Shown: positions 1 through 9,358, numbered from the stretch's first letter. The stretch is DNA of 64,000 bases from Gammaproteobacteria bacterium (GCA_002711845.1 PASF01000005.1:124001-188000); one strand, 5' to 3'. Notes: a model not told the origin generated them from the sequence alone. Program-made: numbers and translations.

Positions 1-2
1 GG

Positions 3-512
3 CGCTTCGACACCATCAAACCGCATTTCACGCGCTTTCTGCTGACCTGGACGCTGCAGGCAGTCTGGGTGTTTGTCAGCAGTGCAGCCGCCCTGGCGGC
101 CATCACCGCCACGCAACGCGTGGAAATGGACCTGCTTGCCATCATCGGCCTGATCATGTGGCTTACCGGGTTTGCCATTGAGGTGGCGGCTGATGCGCAG
201 AAGCGCGCATTCAGCGCCAACCCCGCCAATAAAGGGCAGTTCATCCGCAGCGGACTGTGGGCCTGGACCCGGCACCCGAACTATTTTGGCGAAATTCTTC
301 TGTGGATCGGCGTTGCCGTGATTGCGCTGCCGGCACTCAGCGGCTGGCAACTGGTGGCGCTGATTTCACCGGTGTTTATTACCTTGCTGATCACCCGCGT
401 CAGTGGCATACCCATGCTGGAGGCCCGCGCCGACAAACGCTGGGGCGACGACCCGGCCTGGCAGGCCTACAAGGATCGCACCCCGCGCCTGATCCCCCGC
501 CCACCGCGCTGA
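3..512 (+). CDS. DUF1295 / steroid 5-alpha-reductase-like membrane protein (5' truncated)
   Basis: The reading frame is open from the window edge, and the 169 visible residues are the C-terminal part. They start in a stretch with RFDTIKP and run through three or four hydrophobic segments to the conserved tail containing TRHPNYFGE and a GIPMLE region. These are hallmarks of the DUF1295 / isoprenylcysteine-methyltransferase-like fold, a polytopic membrane enzyme family whose substrates are mostly unknown. An internal GTG at 69 could be mistaken for a start, but the family match continues upstream of it. The first ~90 residues lie outside the window. A long stem-loop with a T tract follows the stop. 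Family assignment is confident; reaction is unknown. Confidence 0.85.
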   Translation, partial: RFDTIKPHFTRFLLTWTLQAVWVFVSSAAALAAITATQRVEMDLLAIIGLIMWLTGFAIEVAADAQKRAFSANPANKGQFIRSGLWAWTRHPNYFGEILLWIGVAVIALPALSGWQLVALISPVFITLLITRVSGIPMLEARADKRWGDDPAWQAYKDRTPRLIPRPPR

Positions 513-537
513 TTCTGCTCATTTGGGGTTAATGATT

Positions 538-618
538 CGCCGTCATTGCCGATACACATGCCTGATTCATCATCAATCGACAGGCTTGTCCATCGGCAGT
601 TTCCAGACGGCGTTTTTT
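538..618 (+). terminator. Nested stem-loop with T6 tract between the DUF1295 gene and the chemoreceptor gene
   Basis: Three nested inverted repeats are seen. CGCCGTC (538-544) pairs with GACGGCG (606-612). ATTGCCGAT (545-553) pairs with ATCGGCAGT (592-600) with one G-U. GCCTG (560-564) pairs with CAGGC (581-585), inside a symmetric 6x6 internal loop. Six T residues follow at 613-618. The format is that of an intrinsic terminator with an unusually long (75 nt) structured stem. It ends only 4 bases before the ATG of the next gene, so it could also be a leader attenuator or the 3' end of a small RNA. The structure is visible in the sequence; the function is inferred. Confidence 0.6.
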
Positions 619-622
619 CTCT

Positions 623-2236
623 ATGAACAGTATTCAGGCACGACTCATGACCGCTGTGGTCAGCGGCATCACATTATTATCCATCGTCAGTCTCGCGGCC
701 ATCTGGTCGCTCACCGGCAAAGTTGGCGAGTATCGGCAACTGATTGATGTTCAGGTTGCACAGGAACGTGAAATCCACATCATCAACCTGAATTTCAAGA
801 TCCAGGTGCAGGAATGGAAAAACGTGCTGTTGCGCGGCCAGGATCCCGACCGCCGCGCTGACTACTGGAACCGTTTTACCCGTTTGCACAATGACATACA
901 GGCGCGCAGTGGCGCGTTGCTGGCCGCCATGGCGCCCGGTGCAGCACGCAATACCGTGCAGTCGTTTCAACGCAGCCACCAGCAGTTGCTGGGACAATAT
1001 CAGGCCGGCCTGGAGGCGTTCAATGCCAGTGGTTTCGACCATACGGCCGGCGACCGCGCCGTGTCAGGCATAGACCGCGAGCCCACGGCTGTGCTGCAGG
1101 AAGCCGCTGATATGCTGAGCGCGCAGAATGAAAACATCGCCGCGCAGCTGTCCCAGAGCAGTCAGCAACTGGCGTCGCTGGCCATGGTCGCGGTGTTATG
1201 TGTGGCAGTGCTGATCATGCTGGCGACCTGGCAGACCATCAGGCGAGGCTTTATCGCACCACTGCAGACCGTGATGCAGGCCATCCACAATCTGTCCGAC
1301 GGCAACTTCCAGCAGTCGCTGACCAGTGTCCGCAAGGACGAGCTGGGCACACTGACGCGCGATCTGGCGTTCATGCAGTCCCAGATTGCGGCGATCATCG
1401 GCGCTGTGCAAACCACCAGCGACGAACTGGGCGTGGCGTCCAGAGACATCAACCGCTCCGCCAACGAGATTGCCCGCCACACCGGTGACACTGAAACCTG
1501 CACCGACCAGGTAGCGTCAGCAATCACCGAAATGAGCCAGACTGCGCAGGAAGTGGCTGGCAACGCCAACAATGTCGCCTCGTCGGCGGAGCAGGTGGAC
1601 AAGGCATCGGCGGAAGGCATGGCAATCATGGATCGCACCATTGCCGCCATGAACGACCTGTCCGGGGAAGTCGACAACGTGTCACAGGCCATGGCCAGAC
1701 TGGAACAGGACACGGCTGCCATAGGCACGGTGCTGGACGTGATCCGGGGCATTGCCGAACAGACCAACCTGCTGGCTCTGAACGCCGCTATTGAAGCCGC
1801 ACGGGCCGGGGAGCAGGGCCGGGGCTTTGCCGTGGTGGCCGATGAGGTCCGCGCGCTGGCAAGCCGCACTCAGGCGTCCACGGCCGAGATCCAGCGCATG
1901 ATCGAAACCGTCCAGTGGGGCGCTGCCAGTGCCGCAGCGGCCATGCGACTGGGCCAGGAAAGAACCCTGAGCACCGTTGACCTGGCACAGGCATCGGGGC
2001 GGTCTCTGCAGGAGGTGTCGCAGGCCATTACCCATATCAAGGATATGATTACCCATATCGCCACTGCAGCAGAAGAACAGACCTACGCCACTGAAGAGAT
2101 CAACAGAAATGTATTCAAGGTGGTCAGCCTGGTGCAGGCATCACGGCAGTCAGCGCAGCACTCTACCGACACCGCCAATACGCTGGAGCACACCTCCACC
2201 CGGATCAACGAACTGGTCCGCAAATTCAGCGTCTGA
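623..2236 (+). CDS. Methyl-accepting chemotaxis protein
   Basis: A 537-residue transmembrane chemoreceptor that would signal to CheA/CheW. TM1 is at about residues 8-32, a helical periplasmic ligand-binding region follows to ~183, TM2 is at ~184-207, then HAMP to ~260 and a long cytoplasmic coiled coil. The highly conserved hairpin tip ([20 protein letters not shown]) is at about residues 376-396. There is no C-terminal CheR-binding pentapeptide; it ends RKFSV. No good ribosome-binding site precedes the ATG at 623 because the T6 tract of the upstream stem-loop lies there. An in-frame ATG at 647, preceded by CAGG, is an alternative start that keeps TM1 intact. The ligand cannot be inferred. 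Confidence 0.95.
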   Translation: MNSIQARLMTAVVSGITLLSIVSLAAIWSLTGKVGEYRQLIDVQVAQEREIHIINLNFKIQVQEWKNVLLRGQDPDRRADYWNRFTRLHNDIQARSGALLAAMAPGAARNTVQSFQRSHQQLLGQYQAGLEAFNASGFDHTAGDRAVSGIDREPTAVLQEAADMLSAQNENIAAQLSQSSQQLASLAMVAVLCVAVLIMLATWQTIRRGFIAPLQTVMQAIHNLSDGNFQQSLTSVRKDELGTLTRDLAFMQSQIAAIIGAVQTTSDELGVASRDINRSANEIARHTGDTETCTDQVASAITEMSQTAQEVAGNANNVASSAEQVDKASAEGMAIMDRTIAAMNDLSGEVDNVSQAMARLEQDTAAIGTVLDVIRGIAEQTNLLALNAAIEAARAGEQGRGFAVVADEVRALASRTQASTAEIQRMIETVQWGAASAAAAMRLGQERTLSTVDLAQASGRSLQEVSQAITHIKDMITHIATAAEEQTYATEEINRNVFKVVSLVQASRQSAQHSTDTANTLEHTSTRINELVRKFSV

Positions 2237-2267
2237 CGACGCCTGACGACGCCTGACTGATCGCACA

Positions 2268-2301
2268 GGGCAGGTAACCACCGAAGTGGTGGTGACTGCC
2301 C
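2268..2301 (+). terminator. Imperfect hairpin downstream of the chemoreceptor gene
   Basis: GGGCA/TGCCC and ACCACC/GGTGGT arms pair around a 5-base loop, with one mismatch and one bulge. There is no T tract, so transcription termination is only possible. Just before it, at 2231-2260, a decamer of the type GCCTGACGAC occurs three times in tandem and includes the chemoreceptor stop codon. The next gene starts at 2369. Confidence 0.3.
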
Positions 2302-2368
2302 TGCCTGAGTGCGGTATTCTTGAGCGGCCGTCGATATTGCAACAGGCTCACAAGGATCCAATAACAAC

Positions 2369-3892
2369 ATGCACACGCAAGACGCCCGCGACGAAACTGC
2401 TGCCCCCGCCTCCTATAGCAAAGCACAATCCATCGGACTGGTCCTGGGACCCCTGCTGTTCGGGCTGACACTGTTGCTGTTTGCGCCTGAAGGCCTGAGC
2501 TTTGAAGCACGTGCGGTGCTGGCCACCACCCTGTGGGTCGCCGTCTGGTGGATCACTGAAGCCATCCCCATTCCGGCAACATCGTTGTTGCCCATTTTTC
2601 TGTTGCCAGTCACCGGTGCACTCGATGTCGGCACCGTCACCTCGGCCTATGGTGACGATATTATCTTCCTGTTTCTCGGTGGCTTTTTTATTGCTACCGC
2701 CATGGAAAAATGGAACCTGCACAAGCGTATCGCCCTGGCCATCATTGCCTTTGTCGGCACCAGCACCCAGCGCATTCTGCTTGGTTTCATGATCGCCACG
2801 GCATTTCTGTCCATGTGGGTATCCAATACGGCGTCAGTGATGATGATGGTGCCCATGGCACTGGCCATCACCGCCCAGGTTGCCCATTCTCTGCAAGGCA
2901 AGCCGGAAGCCGGTGATATACCGGTTTTCGAAAAAGCGCTGATTTTTGGCGTGGGTTACGCCGGCACGATCGGGGGCCTGGGCACACTGATCGGCACGCC
3001 ACCCAATATCATCCTGGCCGCGCAGGCCCGGCAACTGTTTGATGTCGACATTACGTTCGCCAGCTGGATGATGATCGGCGTCCCTGTCGTGATCATCCTG
3101 CTCAGCATTGCCTGGATCTACCTGGGCCGTGTGGCGTTCCGCATTAGCATCAAGGGCCTGCCCGGCGGTCGCGCCCTGATCCAGCAGGAGCGCCATGCGC
3201 TGGGCCGGATCGGCTTTGAGGAAAAGGCCGTTGCCATGGTGTTCTCGTTCGCTGCCTTCATGTGGATTACACGCGGTTTTATCTGGACGGATCTGCTGCC
3301 GCAAATCACTGACGGCATGATTGCCGTGGTCGCTGCGGTATTGCTGTTTGTGATTCCGACATCTGCCGGCAAAGCCTCGCGGGTGCTGAATTGGCAGGAT
3401 TCGATCAATATCCCCTGGGGCATTCTGTTGCTGTTTGGTGGCGGTCTGGCGATAGCGGCCGGCTTCCGGGGCACCGGGCTGTCGGAATGGATGGGCACGC
3501 AACTGACCGTACTCGAAAGCTTCCACCTGATGATCATCATCGCCAGCGCCACCTTGCTGATCCTGTTTCTGACCGAGATCACCTCCAACACGGCCACGGC
3601 CACCATGATCATCCCGGTCGTCGCAGCCCTGGCACTGGCACTGGAAATTCATCCGTTTGCGTTGATGATACCCTGCGCAATGGCAGCCAACTGTGCCTTT
3701 ATGCTGCCGGTCGGTACCCCACCGAATGCGATCATTTTTGCCACTAACAAACTGAGCATTCTGGAAATGGTGAAAACCGGCTTTGCCATGAATGTTATTG
3801 CCTCACTGCTGATTGTCATGGCAGTCTACTTTTTGGTGCCGGTTATCTGGGGTCTTGACCTGACCTCCGTGCCGGCCGCATTCAGGCTCTGA
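2369..3892 (+). CDS. DASS/SLC13-family sodium:anion (dicarboxylate or sulfate) symporter
   Basis: A 507-residue polytopic inner-membrane carrier with about 11-13 hydrophobic segments. Two SNT signature motifs lie at residues 152-154 and 406-408, close to the spacing known for VcINDY and defining the two half-repeats that hold substrate and sodium. Each is preceded or followed by typical family context (LIGTPPN near 210, VGTPPNA near the C-terminus). The family moves succinate, other dicarboxylates, citrate or sulfate with sodium; the substrate cannot be fixed here. AAGGA at about 2351 is a loose Shine-Dalgarno. The stop is 8 bases from the next gene start, so co-transcription with the GGDEF gene is likely. 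Confidence 0.9.
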   Translation: MHTQDARDETAAPASYSKAQSIGLVLGPLLFGLTLLLFAPEGLSFEARAVLATTLWVAVWWITEAIPIPATSLLPIFLLPVTGALDVGTVTSAYGDDIIFLFLGGFFIATAMEKWNLHKRIALAIIAFVGTSTQRILLGFMIATAFLSMWVSNTASVMMMVPMALAITAQVAHSLQGKPEAGDIPVFEKALIFGVGYAGTIGGLGTLIGTPPNIILAAQARQLFDVDITFASWMMIGVPVVIILLSIAWIYLGRVAFRISIKGLPGGRALIQQERHALGRIGFEEKAVAMVFSFAAFMWITRGFIWTDLLPQITDGMIAVVAAVLLFVIPTSAGKASRVLNWQDSINIPWGILLLFGGGLAIAAGFRGTGLSEWMGTQLTVLESFHLMIIIASATLLILFLTEITSNTATATMIIPVVAALALALEIHPFALMIPCAMAANCAFMLPVGTPPNAIIFATNKLSILEMVKTGFAMNVIASLLIVMAVYFLVPVIWGLDLTSVPAAFRL

Positions 3893-3900
3893 CCCATACC

Positions 3901-4965
3901 ATGACCCAGCCACCCTATACGCCCCCGGTCGATTTTCTCGACCTGCTGCTTGATGCCGTGTGTGTCGTTGATCCGGAGGGACGTTTCGTTTACGTGTCGG
4001 CCGCCAGCGAGCAGATTTTTGGCTACCGCCCCGATGAAATGATGGGCCGCATCATTTTCGATTTTGTGCACCCCGATGACATTGATCTCACCCGCAACAG
4101 CGCTGAGCATGTCATGGCCACCGGTTCCATACGCCAGGTGGAGAACCGTTACATCCGCAAGGATGGCAGCATTGTCCACATCATGTGGACCGCGCGCTGG
4201 CTGACCGGCGACAAACTGCGTATCGGGGTTGCCCGTGATATCACCCAGCGCCGGCACAATGAAGCCGTGCAGGCGGCGTTGTATGCGATATCGGAAGCGT
4301 CACACACTGCCGCCAATCTCGACGACCTGCATGGGCAGCTGCACAGTATTGTCAATGCGCTGGGTATTCCTGCTTTTCATGACAGCAACAGCCAGAGTGA
4401 ATCGGACCGAAATCACTGGCAGCTGATCGCCACGCAGATTTCCGAAGCGCTCAGCCGCCGGCAGTTGTTCGACCGGCTCAAGTATGTGGCGCAGTACGAT
4501 CCATTGACCGGGCTGCCCAACCGGGAACTGCTGTCAGATCGCATCCGCACCACGCTGGCGCGCGCGCGCCGGCAACAAACCTCTTTTGCGCTGCTGTTTA
4601 TTGATCTGAACGGGTTCAAGCGGGTGAATGATTCACTCGGTCATGCGGCCGGTGATCAATTGCTGCAGCATGTCGCGCACCGGCTGACGCAGTCACTCCG
4701 GGAATCCGACACCGCAGCACGCCTGGGGGGTGATGAGTTTGTCATCCTGGTGGAGCGCATCAGCGAGCGGCACAGAGCACAGGATGTCGCCGACAAGCTG
4801 CACAACGCATTCGATAAGCCTTTTCTGGTAGACGGCATTGAATTGGACATCGTTCCCAGCATCGGCGTTGCCGTCTACCCCTATGATGGCGAAGACGAAT
4901 TCTGCCTGCTCAAGCATGCCGACAATGCCATGTACACGGCCAAGGGCCGTGAACGCTGCCGTTGA
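3901..4965 (+). CDS. PAS-GGDEF diguanylate cyclase
   Basis: A 354-residue cytoplasmic signalling protein predicted to make cyclic-di-GMP. A PAS domain spans about residues 12-120 (starting LDAVCVVDPEGRF), followed by a short linker and a GGDEF domain at ~195-354. The active-site motif GGDEF is at residues 276-280, and a product-inhibition I-site RESD is at 267-270, five residues ahead of it. Both catalytic and feedback sites therefore look intact. No membrane segment is present. It begins 8 bases after the symporter gene, so it may report the same signal or substrate; that is inference. It ends 12 bases from the convergent NHL gene. Confidence 0.92.
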   Translation: MTQPPYTPPVDFLDLLLDAVCVVDPEGRFVYVSAASEQIFGYRPDEMMGRIIFDFVHPDDIDLTRNSAEHVMATGSIRQVENRYIRKDGSIVHIMWTARWLTGDKLRIGVARDITQRRHNEAVQAALYAISEASHTAANLDDLHGQLHSIVNALGIPAFHDSNSQSESDRNHWQLIATQISEALSRRQLFDRLKYVAQYDPLTGLPNRELLSDRIRTTLARARRQQTSFALLFIDLNGFKRVNDSLGHAAGDQLLQHVAHRLTQSLRESDTAARLGGDEFVILVERISERHRAQDVADKLHNAFDKPFLVDGIELDIVPSIGVAVYPYDGEDEFCLLKHADNAMYTAKGRERCR

Positions 4966-4977
4966 ACCACCCGCCGG

Positions 4978-6147
4978 TCAGCGCGGCACGTATTGTGGCT
5001 GAATCAGCAGGCGCGGGTCGGCATCGGCTTTTGGCACCAGCTTCTGCGGGCGCGCATACTGATTGTCAGTGCCATAGACATTGCCATCGGCATCCACCGA
5101 GAAGGAATGCATCTCCAGCCACGCTGTGGGGCCTTCGCCAGGCAACAACCATGTGTAGACATGGTTGCCCTGTAAATCGAACTGCAGAATCTTTGGTGGC
5201 CTGATATCCGTCACCCAGAAGTACTCGTCACTGACAATGATATCCAGCGGAAAATTGGGCCCGGTGACCCGCATTTTGAACTCATAGGTCGGATACGGAT
5301 CACCGCTGCCACGATTGCTCTGACGAAAAACCTGTACGTTCATGTTATTGCGATCCACCACATACACGTCATGATCCGGCCCCATGGCAATACCGTGCAC
5401 ACTGGCGAACTGCCCGGGTTCCGAACCCCGACTGCCGAATTCGGACAGGTACTCGCCGTCCGGGCCCAGAATCACCACGCGGGCGTTCTGCAGACCATCG
5501 GCAACCAGCACTGTGCCGTCAGGCAGGAAGGCGACATCCTGCGGCAACCCGAAATGGGTTTTGTCGTCGCCGGGCACACCTTTTTCACCCAGTGTCATCA
5601 GCAGTTCCTGGCCGTCCTGCGAAAACACATAGATGACGTGATTGGTTTCATCGACCACCCAGATACGGCGCTCGGGGTCATAGGGGCTGACGCGCAGGCG
5701 GTGTGGCCCGGGGCCGTTAGTGCCGGCAAACAGATAGTCCCAGTGATCCCAGACTTCCAGCACCTCGCCGTCACTGTTGATCACGTACATGACGTTTTGC
5801 CAGGTACGCCCCTGGCCCTGGATGACATTCCAGCCCATGGAGCCGGGGAAATTGGTGTACTCGGGAGGCACCGGATCAGGCAGTTCGGTTTCACCCCGCT
5901 GCAGGACGATAATGCGGTCTTTGGATTCAACATGCACACCGGAGTTGCCACCCCAGGAATAGCCGGGACCGGCAAAGGGCTCTATCCAGTTGACCGGGAT
6001 ATCATAGGGCATGGGCCCCACCGGCTCCAGGTCCTGCGCCAGCAGCGGGCCAGCCCAGGGGGTCAGCAGCAATGCTGCGCAAAACGCAGCGATGTTACGC
6101 ACTGGCGTCATGACACGCCCGGTTGTCTTGCACAGTATCATCATCAA
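4978..6147 (-). CDS. Exported NHL-repeat six-bladed beta-propeller protein (peptidylglycine-lyase-like)
   Basis: 389 residues with an N-terminal signal peptide that fits best from the internal Met13 (hydrophobic stretch ending GPLLAQ). The rest is a series of NHL-type blades, with repeated motifs of the form DGTVLVAD, PGQFASVHGIA, DVYVVDRNN and PLDIIVSDEYFWVTD. This arrangement resembles bacterial relatives of peptidyl-alpha-hydroxyglycine amidating lyase, but many such propellers have no known activity. AAGGTGG upstream supports the start at 6147. The divergent GNAT gene lies 171 bases away, with a 12-base palindrome between them (6212-6223). Fold confident, function open. Confidence 0.8.
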   Translation of the reverse strand: MMMILCKTTGRVMTPVRNIAAFCAALLLTPWAGPLLAQDLEPVGPMPYDIPVNWIEPFAGPGYSWGGNSGVHVESKDRIIVLQRGETELPDPVPPEYTNFPGSMGWNVIQGQGRTWQNVMYVINSDGEVLEVWDHWDYLFAGTNGPGPHRLRVSPYDPERRIWVVDETNHVIYVFSQDGQELLMTLGEKGVPGDDKTHFGLPQDVAFLPDGTVLVADGLQNARVVILGPDGEYLSEFGSRGSEPGQFASVHGIAMGPDHDVYVVDRNNMNVQVFRQSNRGSGDPYPTYEFKMRVTGPNFPLDIIVSDEYFWVTDIRPPKILQFDLQGNHVYTWLLPGEGPTAWLEMHSFSVDADGNVYGTDNQYARPQKLVPKADADPRLLIQPQYVPR

Positions 6148-6211
6148 CAGCCACCTTCGTTTTTCTTGGAATTGTTATTTGTGTTGGCATTGCGCCTGAG
6201 CCTAGCACAGC

Positions 6212-6223
6212 GCCAACGTTGGC
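6212..6223. promoter_or_regulatory. Palindrome in the divergent NHL/GNAT intergenic region
   Basis: GCCAACGTTGGC is a perfect 12-base palindrome, with another GTTGGC half-site at 6183-6188. It lies between divergently transcribed genes, where an operator would be expected. No regulator is encoded next to it, so binding is conjecture. Confidence 0.3.
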
Positions 6224-6318
6224 CGCTATTGTTTTGCGAACCGGGTATTTTGCCAGGCCGAATGCCCTGCTGCGCCAACAGTATTGATAAGCGTCGGAAT
6301 TGACTATACGCTCAGCGG

Positions 6319-6762
6319 ATGACATTTATCGAGATGACCTTTGGCTCGGAGGCCTATGAACGCGCCTGGCTGTTACGGCAAACCGTGCTGCGGGCACCTC
6401 TGGGCCTGACCCTGGGCATCAGCGAACGGGCAGCGGAGGCCTCGCATCGGCATTTCGCGCTGTTTACTGACAACAACGAACTCGCCGCCTGCATCAGTGT
6501 GGTGCCGCTGCCCGACGGCTGCGCCAAACTTCGCCAGATGGCGGTCAATGAGATCATGCAGGGCGCCGGCTTGGGCCGTGCACTGATCACCCGCGTGGAA
6601 AGCCTGCTCGCTGAACAGGGCGTCCGTCACCTGCACATGCACGCCCGCGAAACGGCCATCGGCTTTTACCGGAAACTGGGATATCAGACCGAAGGTGACC
6701 CCTTTAACGAAATCACCATTGCGCATATCCGCATGAGCAAAACCCTGCCTGTCCGCGGCTGA
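6319..6762 (+). CDS. GNAT-family N-acetyltransferase
   Basis: 147 residues with the GNAT core. A central beta strand reads LRQMAVNEIMQGAGLGRAL, in which the acetyl-CoA loop Q/R-x-x-G-x-G/A is represented by QGAGLG, and a C-terminal segment IGFYRKLGYQTEG is characteristic of the fold. It would transfer an acetyl group from acetyl-CoA to an unknown amine. No signal peptide, so cytosolic. It is a single gene with the NHL gene divergent upstream and the M20 peptidase convergent downstream. Confidence 0.88.
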   Translation: MTFIEMTFGSEAYERAWLLRQTVLRAPLGLTLGISERAAEASHRHFALFTDNNELAACISVVPLPDGCAKLRQMAVNEIMQGAGLGRALITRVESLLAEQGVRHLHMHARETAIGFYRKLGYQTEGDPFNEITIAHIRMSKTLPVRG

Positions 6763-6779
6763 ATTGAGTGGCACGTTGG

Positions 6780-8216
6780 TCACTGGGCGGCGGCCAATCG
6801 CTCGACGATCTCATAGTGCGCACGGACAAAACGGTAGAATTCGCTTTCGATGATACGTTCCTGGTCACTGTGGGCTCCAAAACCCAGCGGCCCGTCTTCG
6901 GCATCAATGGCCGGACCGATGCCGTAGCACTGGATACCGCGAGCCCGCAGGTAGGCCATGTCGGTAGCGCCGGTGCTCATGGTCGGAATGACCGTGGTGT
7001 CATAGTGTGCCTGCATGACCTGCTCGATGACCCGGAACGCTTCCGTATCCAGGCCGCTTGAGGCGCCAGGACGCACATCCCGTGCGGCCCAGTTGACACT
7101 GACACTGGCATCATTGACGACCTGCCGTAACGCCGCCAGGAACTCTTCCGGTTCTTCCTGTGGCAGCAGGCGCACATCCAGCGTCGCCGTGGCATCCGAT
7201 GGAATCACGTTGACCCGGTACCCGCCATCGACAATGGTGGGTGAAATGGTACTGAACAGAACGGCAGCGTTGCGCGGTTCGTTGGCTTTCAGGTAGGCCA
7301 GGGCGCTGTCGAATTCGTCAGTCCCGGGGCTCAACAACGCGCGGTAGCGTGCGGCCGCCTCTGGCGCAGAGATGGATGCCAGGCGCGAGAAGTAGGTGGT
7401 GATGGTGTCGCTGAAGCGCACCGGCGGTTGCCAGTCAGCGGCCGCCGTGATGGCCCTGGACAACGCCACGATGGCGTTGGTTTGCAGCGGTACCGAACCA
7501 TGGCCGGCCACACCGGTACTGCTCAGCTCAATGGCACGCGGCAGTTTCTCGCCGGTCTGCACGCCAGCATATTGCACCTGTCCGCCCTGACGCACCACGC
7601 TGCCACCTTCGGCGATGCAGTGTTCGGCGTCAATCGCGGCAAAGTGTTCATTGACCATGTATTCAATACCAATGCGGGTGGCGCCTTCTTCGCCGGACTC
7701 GGCCAGAAAGATGACATCCCGGTCCAGGGCCACGTTCTGCCGTTTCAACAACAGCATGGTCATCAATGCGGCAGCCACATTGTCCTTGTCATCGACCGTG
7801 CCGCGTCCATAGATCCAGCCGCCATCACGTTCGGCACTGAACGGCGGGAACACCCATTTGTCCGGGTCAACATTGACCGTGTCCTGGTGCGCCATCAGCA
7901 GCAGCGGCCGCTTGCTGCCATTGCCGCGCAGACGGGCCACAACATTGGGCCTCTCGGCCTCCAGCGCGTAGACGTCAACCTCAATGCCTTCACGCTGCAG
8001 CACCGACACCAGGTACTCGGTCAGCTCAATTTCGCGCCCGGGCGGATCAGTGGTATCCATGCGGACCATGGTGCGGAAATGTTCCAGCACCTCTTCATCA
8101 ACCTGATCCCAGTCCGGGCTTTGTGTTTGAATCAGGTCCTGGGGCAGGCCCTGGCTGGCAACGACACTCATCATCACGGCGCTGGCGGCCATGGTCAATC
8201 GCTTGAATACGCTCAC
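6780..8216 (-). CDS. Exported M20/M28-type metallopeptidase
   Basis: 478 residues with a signal peptide (hydrophobic core MAASAVMMSVVASQG). The zinc-site motifs of M20 peptidases follow in order: LLLMAHQDTVNVD (first metal His and catalytic Asp), YGRGTVDDKD (bridging Asp), AESGEEG (catalytic Glu/metal Glu) and a C-terminal GFGAHSDQE (metal His). A dimerisation or lid domain sits between, at about residues 215-340. The family hydrolyses dipeptides or acylated amino acids, and this one would act in the periplasm. GTG at 8216 follows a GGAGATA ribosome-binding site. It appears monocistronic, downstream of the DUF4097 operon. Confidence 0.92.
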   Translation of the reverse strand: MSVFKRLTMAASAVMMSVVASQGLPQDLIQTQSPDWDQVDEEVLEHFRTMVRMDTTDPPGREIELTEYLVSVLQREGIEVDVYALEAERPNVVARLRGNGSKRPLLLMAHQDTVNVDPDKWVFPPFSAERDGGWIYGRGTVDDKDNVAAALMTMLLLKRQNVALDRDVIFLAESGEEGATRIGIEYMVNEHFAAIDAEHCIAEGGSVVRQGGQVQYAGVQTGEKLPRAIELSSTGVAGHGSVPLQTNAIVALSRAITAAADWQPPVRFSDTITTYFSRLASISAPEAAARYRALLSPGTDEFDSALAYLKANEPRNAAVLFSTISPTIVDGGYRVNVIPSDATATLDVRLLPQEEPEEFLAALRQVVNDASVSVNWAARDVRPGASSGLDTEAFRVIEQVMQAHYDTTVIPTMSTGATDMAYLRARGIQCYGIGPAIDAEDGPLGFGAHSDQERIIESEFYRFVRAHYEIVERLAAAQ

Positions 8217-8383
8217 GGGGCGCTATCTCCAGGTCAAACCGGGCATCGGCAAGACCTGAAGCCTACACCGCATCTGCCGGACTGTCTACGCAGGGCCAGC
8301 ACCATGCCGCACCGCGCGATACCACCGGATTCAGCAACCAGCAGCCTGAAGGGTTTACCCGGCCCTCATTCATGGCGCAGGAA

Positions 8384-9358
8384 TCAGTTGCCACGTAACT
8401 CCAGACGGCCACTGACCGAACTCATGTCGACCGTGCCCCGACCCTGGCCAGTGGAAAAATCCAGATTCCGTGCCGGCCCGTAACGGGCCCGCACCACGTC
8501 ATCATCAGTGATATTGTTGACCAGGTTGCCACCGGCATGACTTTCCAGGCTGAAGCGCGCATCCACATCCCCCGGCAGGGAGAGCGTGATTTCACCACTG
8601 ACCGTGCTGCCGGAAATCCGCGGTGCACTGATCCCGGTCAGGACGACGTCAATGTCACCGTTGACGCTCTTGACACTCAGGTCACTGGTACCTCTTAGTC
8701 GCGCCTGCACCGAACCATTAACGACAGTGATTTCGACTTCGTCTGCCGCACTGTCAATTTCGATTTCGCCGTTCACGGCCTCGTAATAGGCGCGGCCCAC
8801 CGAATCGCTGTCCCGGATCTCGCCGTTCACGGTCTGCAGGTCGATGCGGCCGCCAATGTTGCGCGCGGTGATATCGCCGTTGACGGTGCGTAGATCAACC
8901 CGCTCTGTCAGGTTGCTGGCGGTGATATCGCCGTTCACCGTATTGACCTGGGTGCCACCGGTGACGCCATCAATATCGACCTGTGCATTCACGCCGGCGT
9001 AGCTGATGCGGCTACCCGCCGGTACCACAAATTCCAGATCCGATTCCTGGGCGCGGCGGAAGCCGCCACTGTTTACGTTACGTGGCATCTCGACTTCAAA
9101 ATAGGTAAACCCGTTTTCCGAGCGCAACTCAAACCCCTCTGCCAGTTCGTCCAGCGTGCCGGAAACACGGAAGGTATTGTCACTGCCGGTGCGGATGATC
9201 ACCTCACCGCGCATGACTTCCAGCTCAATGCGCTCGTTGCTGCTGACCGCTCGGGTTTCGTCGATGACCACCGGGGCATCGGCCGCGCCGGCGACCTGGC
9301 TCAGGCCGATCAGCAGGGCCAACGTCGCAGCGCCAGTCCGTGATAGTGTCAGATTCAT
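8384..9358 (-). CDS. Exported DUF4097-type beta-solenoid protein
   Basis: 324 residues with a signal peptide ending near GAADA. From about residue 125 on, the sequence is a ladder of roughly 19-residue turns built on the motif TVNGDI (variants AVNGEI, VVNGSV, SVNGDI, TVSGEI), seven or eight copies, typical of right-handed beta-helix proteins of the DUF4097 group. The start codon overlaps the stop of the anti-sigma-like gene as ATGA, with AGGAGAG ahead of it, so translation is probably coupled. It is the third gene of an ECF sigma operon and is likely a target or sensor component of that cell-envelope response (inference). Confidence 0.85.
   Translation of the reverse strand: MNLTLSRTGAATLALLIGLSQVAGAADAPVVIDETRAVSSNERIELEVMRGEVIIRTGSDNTFRVSGTLDELAEGFELRSENGFTYFEVEMPRNVNSGGFRRAQESDLEFVVPAGSRISYAGVNAQVDIDGVTGGTQVNTVNGDITASNLTERVDLRTVNGDITARNIGGRIDLQTVNGEIRDSDSVGRAYYEAVNGEIEIDSAADEVEITVVNGSVQARLRGTSDLSVKSVNGDIDVVLTGISAPRISGSTVSGEITLSLPGDVDARFSLESHAGGNLVNNITDDDVVRARYGPARNLDFSTGQGRGTVDMSSVSGRLELRGN

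Noticed and set aside
538-618. c-di-GMP (GEMM) riboswitch before the chemoreceptor
   Set aside because: Chemoreceptors are frequent GEMM targets, but the conserved GEMM core with its tetraloop and receptor is absent here; only nested simple helices are present.
5371-6303. 310-residue open frame on the plus strand
   Set aside because: It lies antisense to the NHL propeller gene, has no family features and is an effect of high GC third positions in the real gene.
7428-8483. 351-residue open frame on the plus strand
   Set aside because: Antisense to the M20 peptidase, whose catalytic motifs are clear; composition is His/Gln-rich as in GC-driven shadows.
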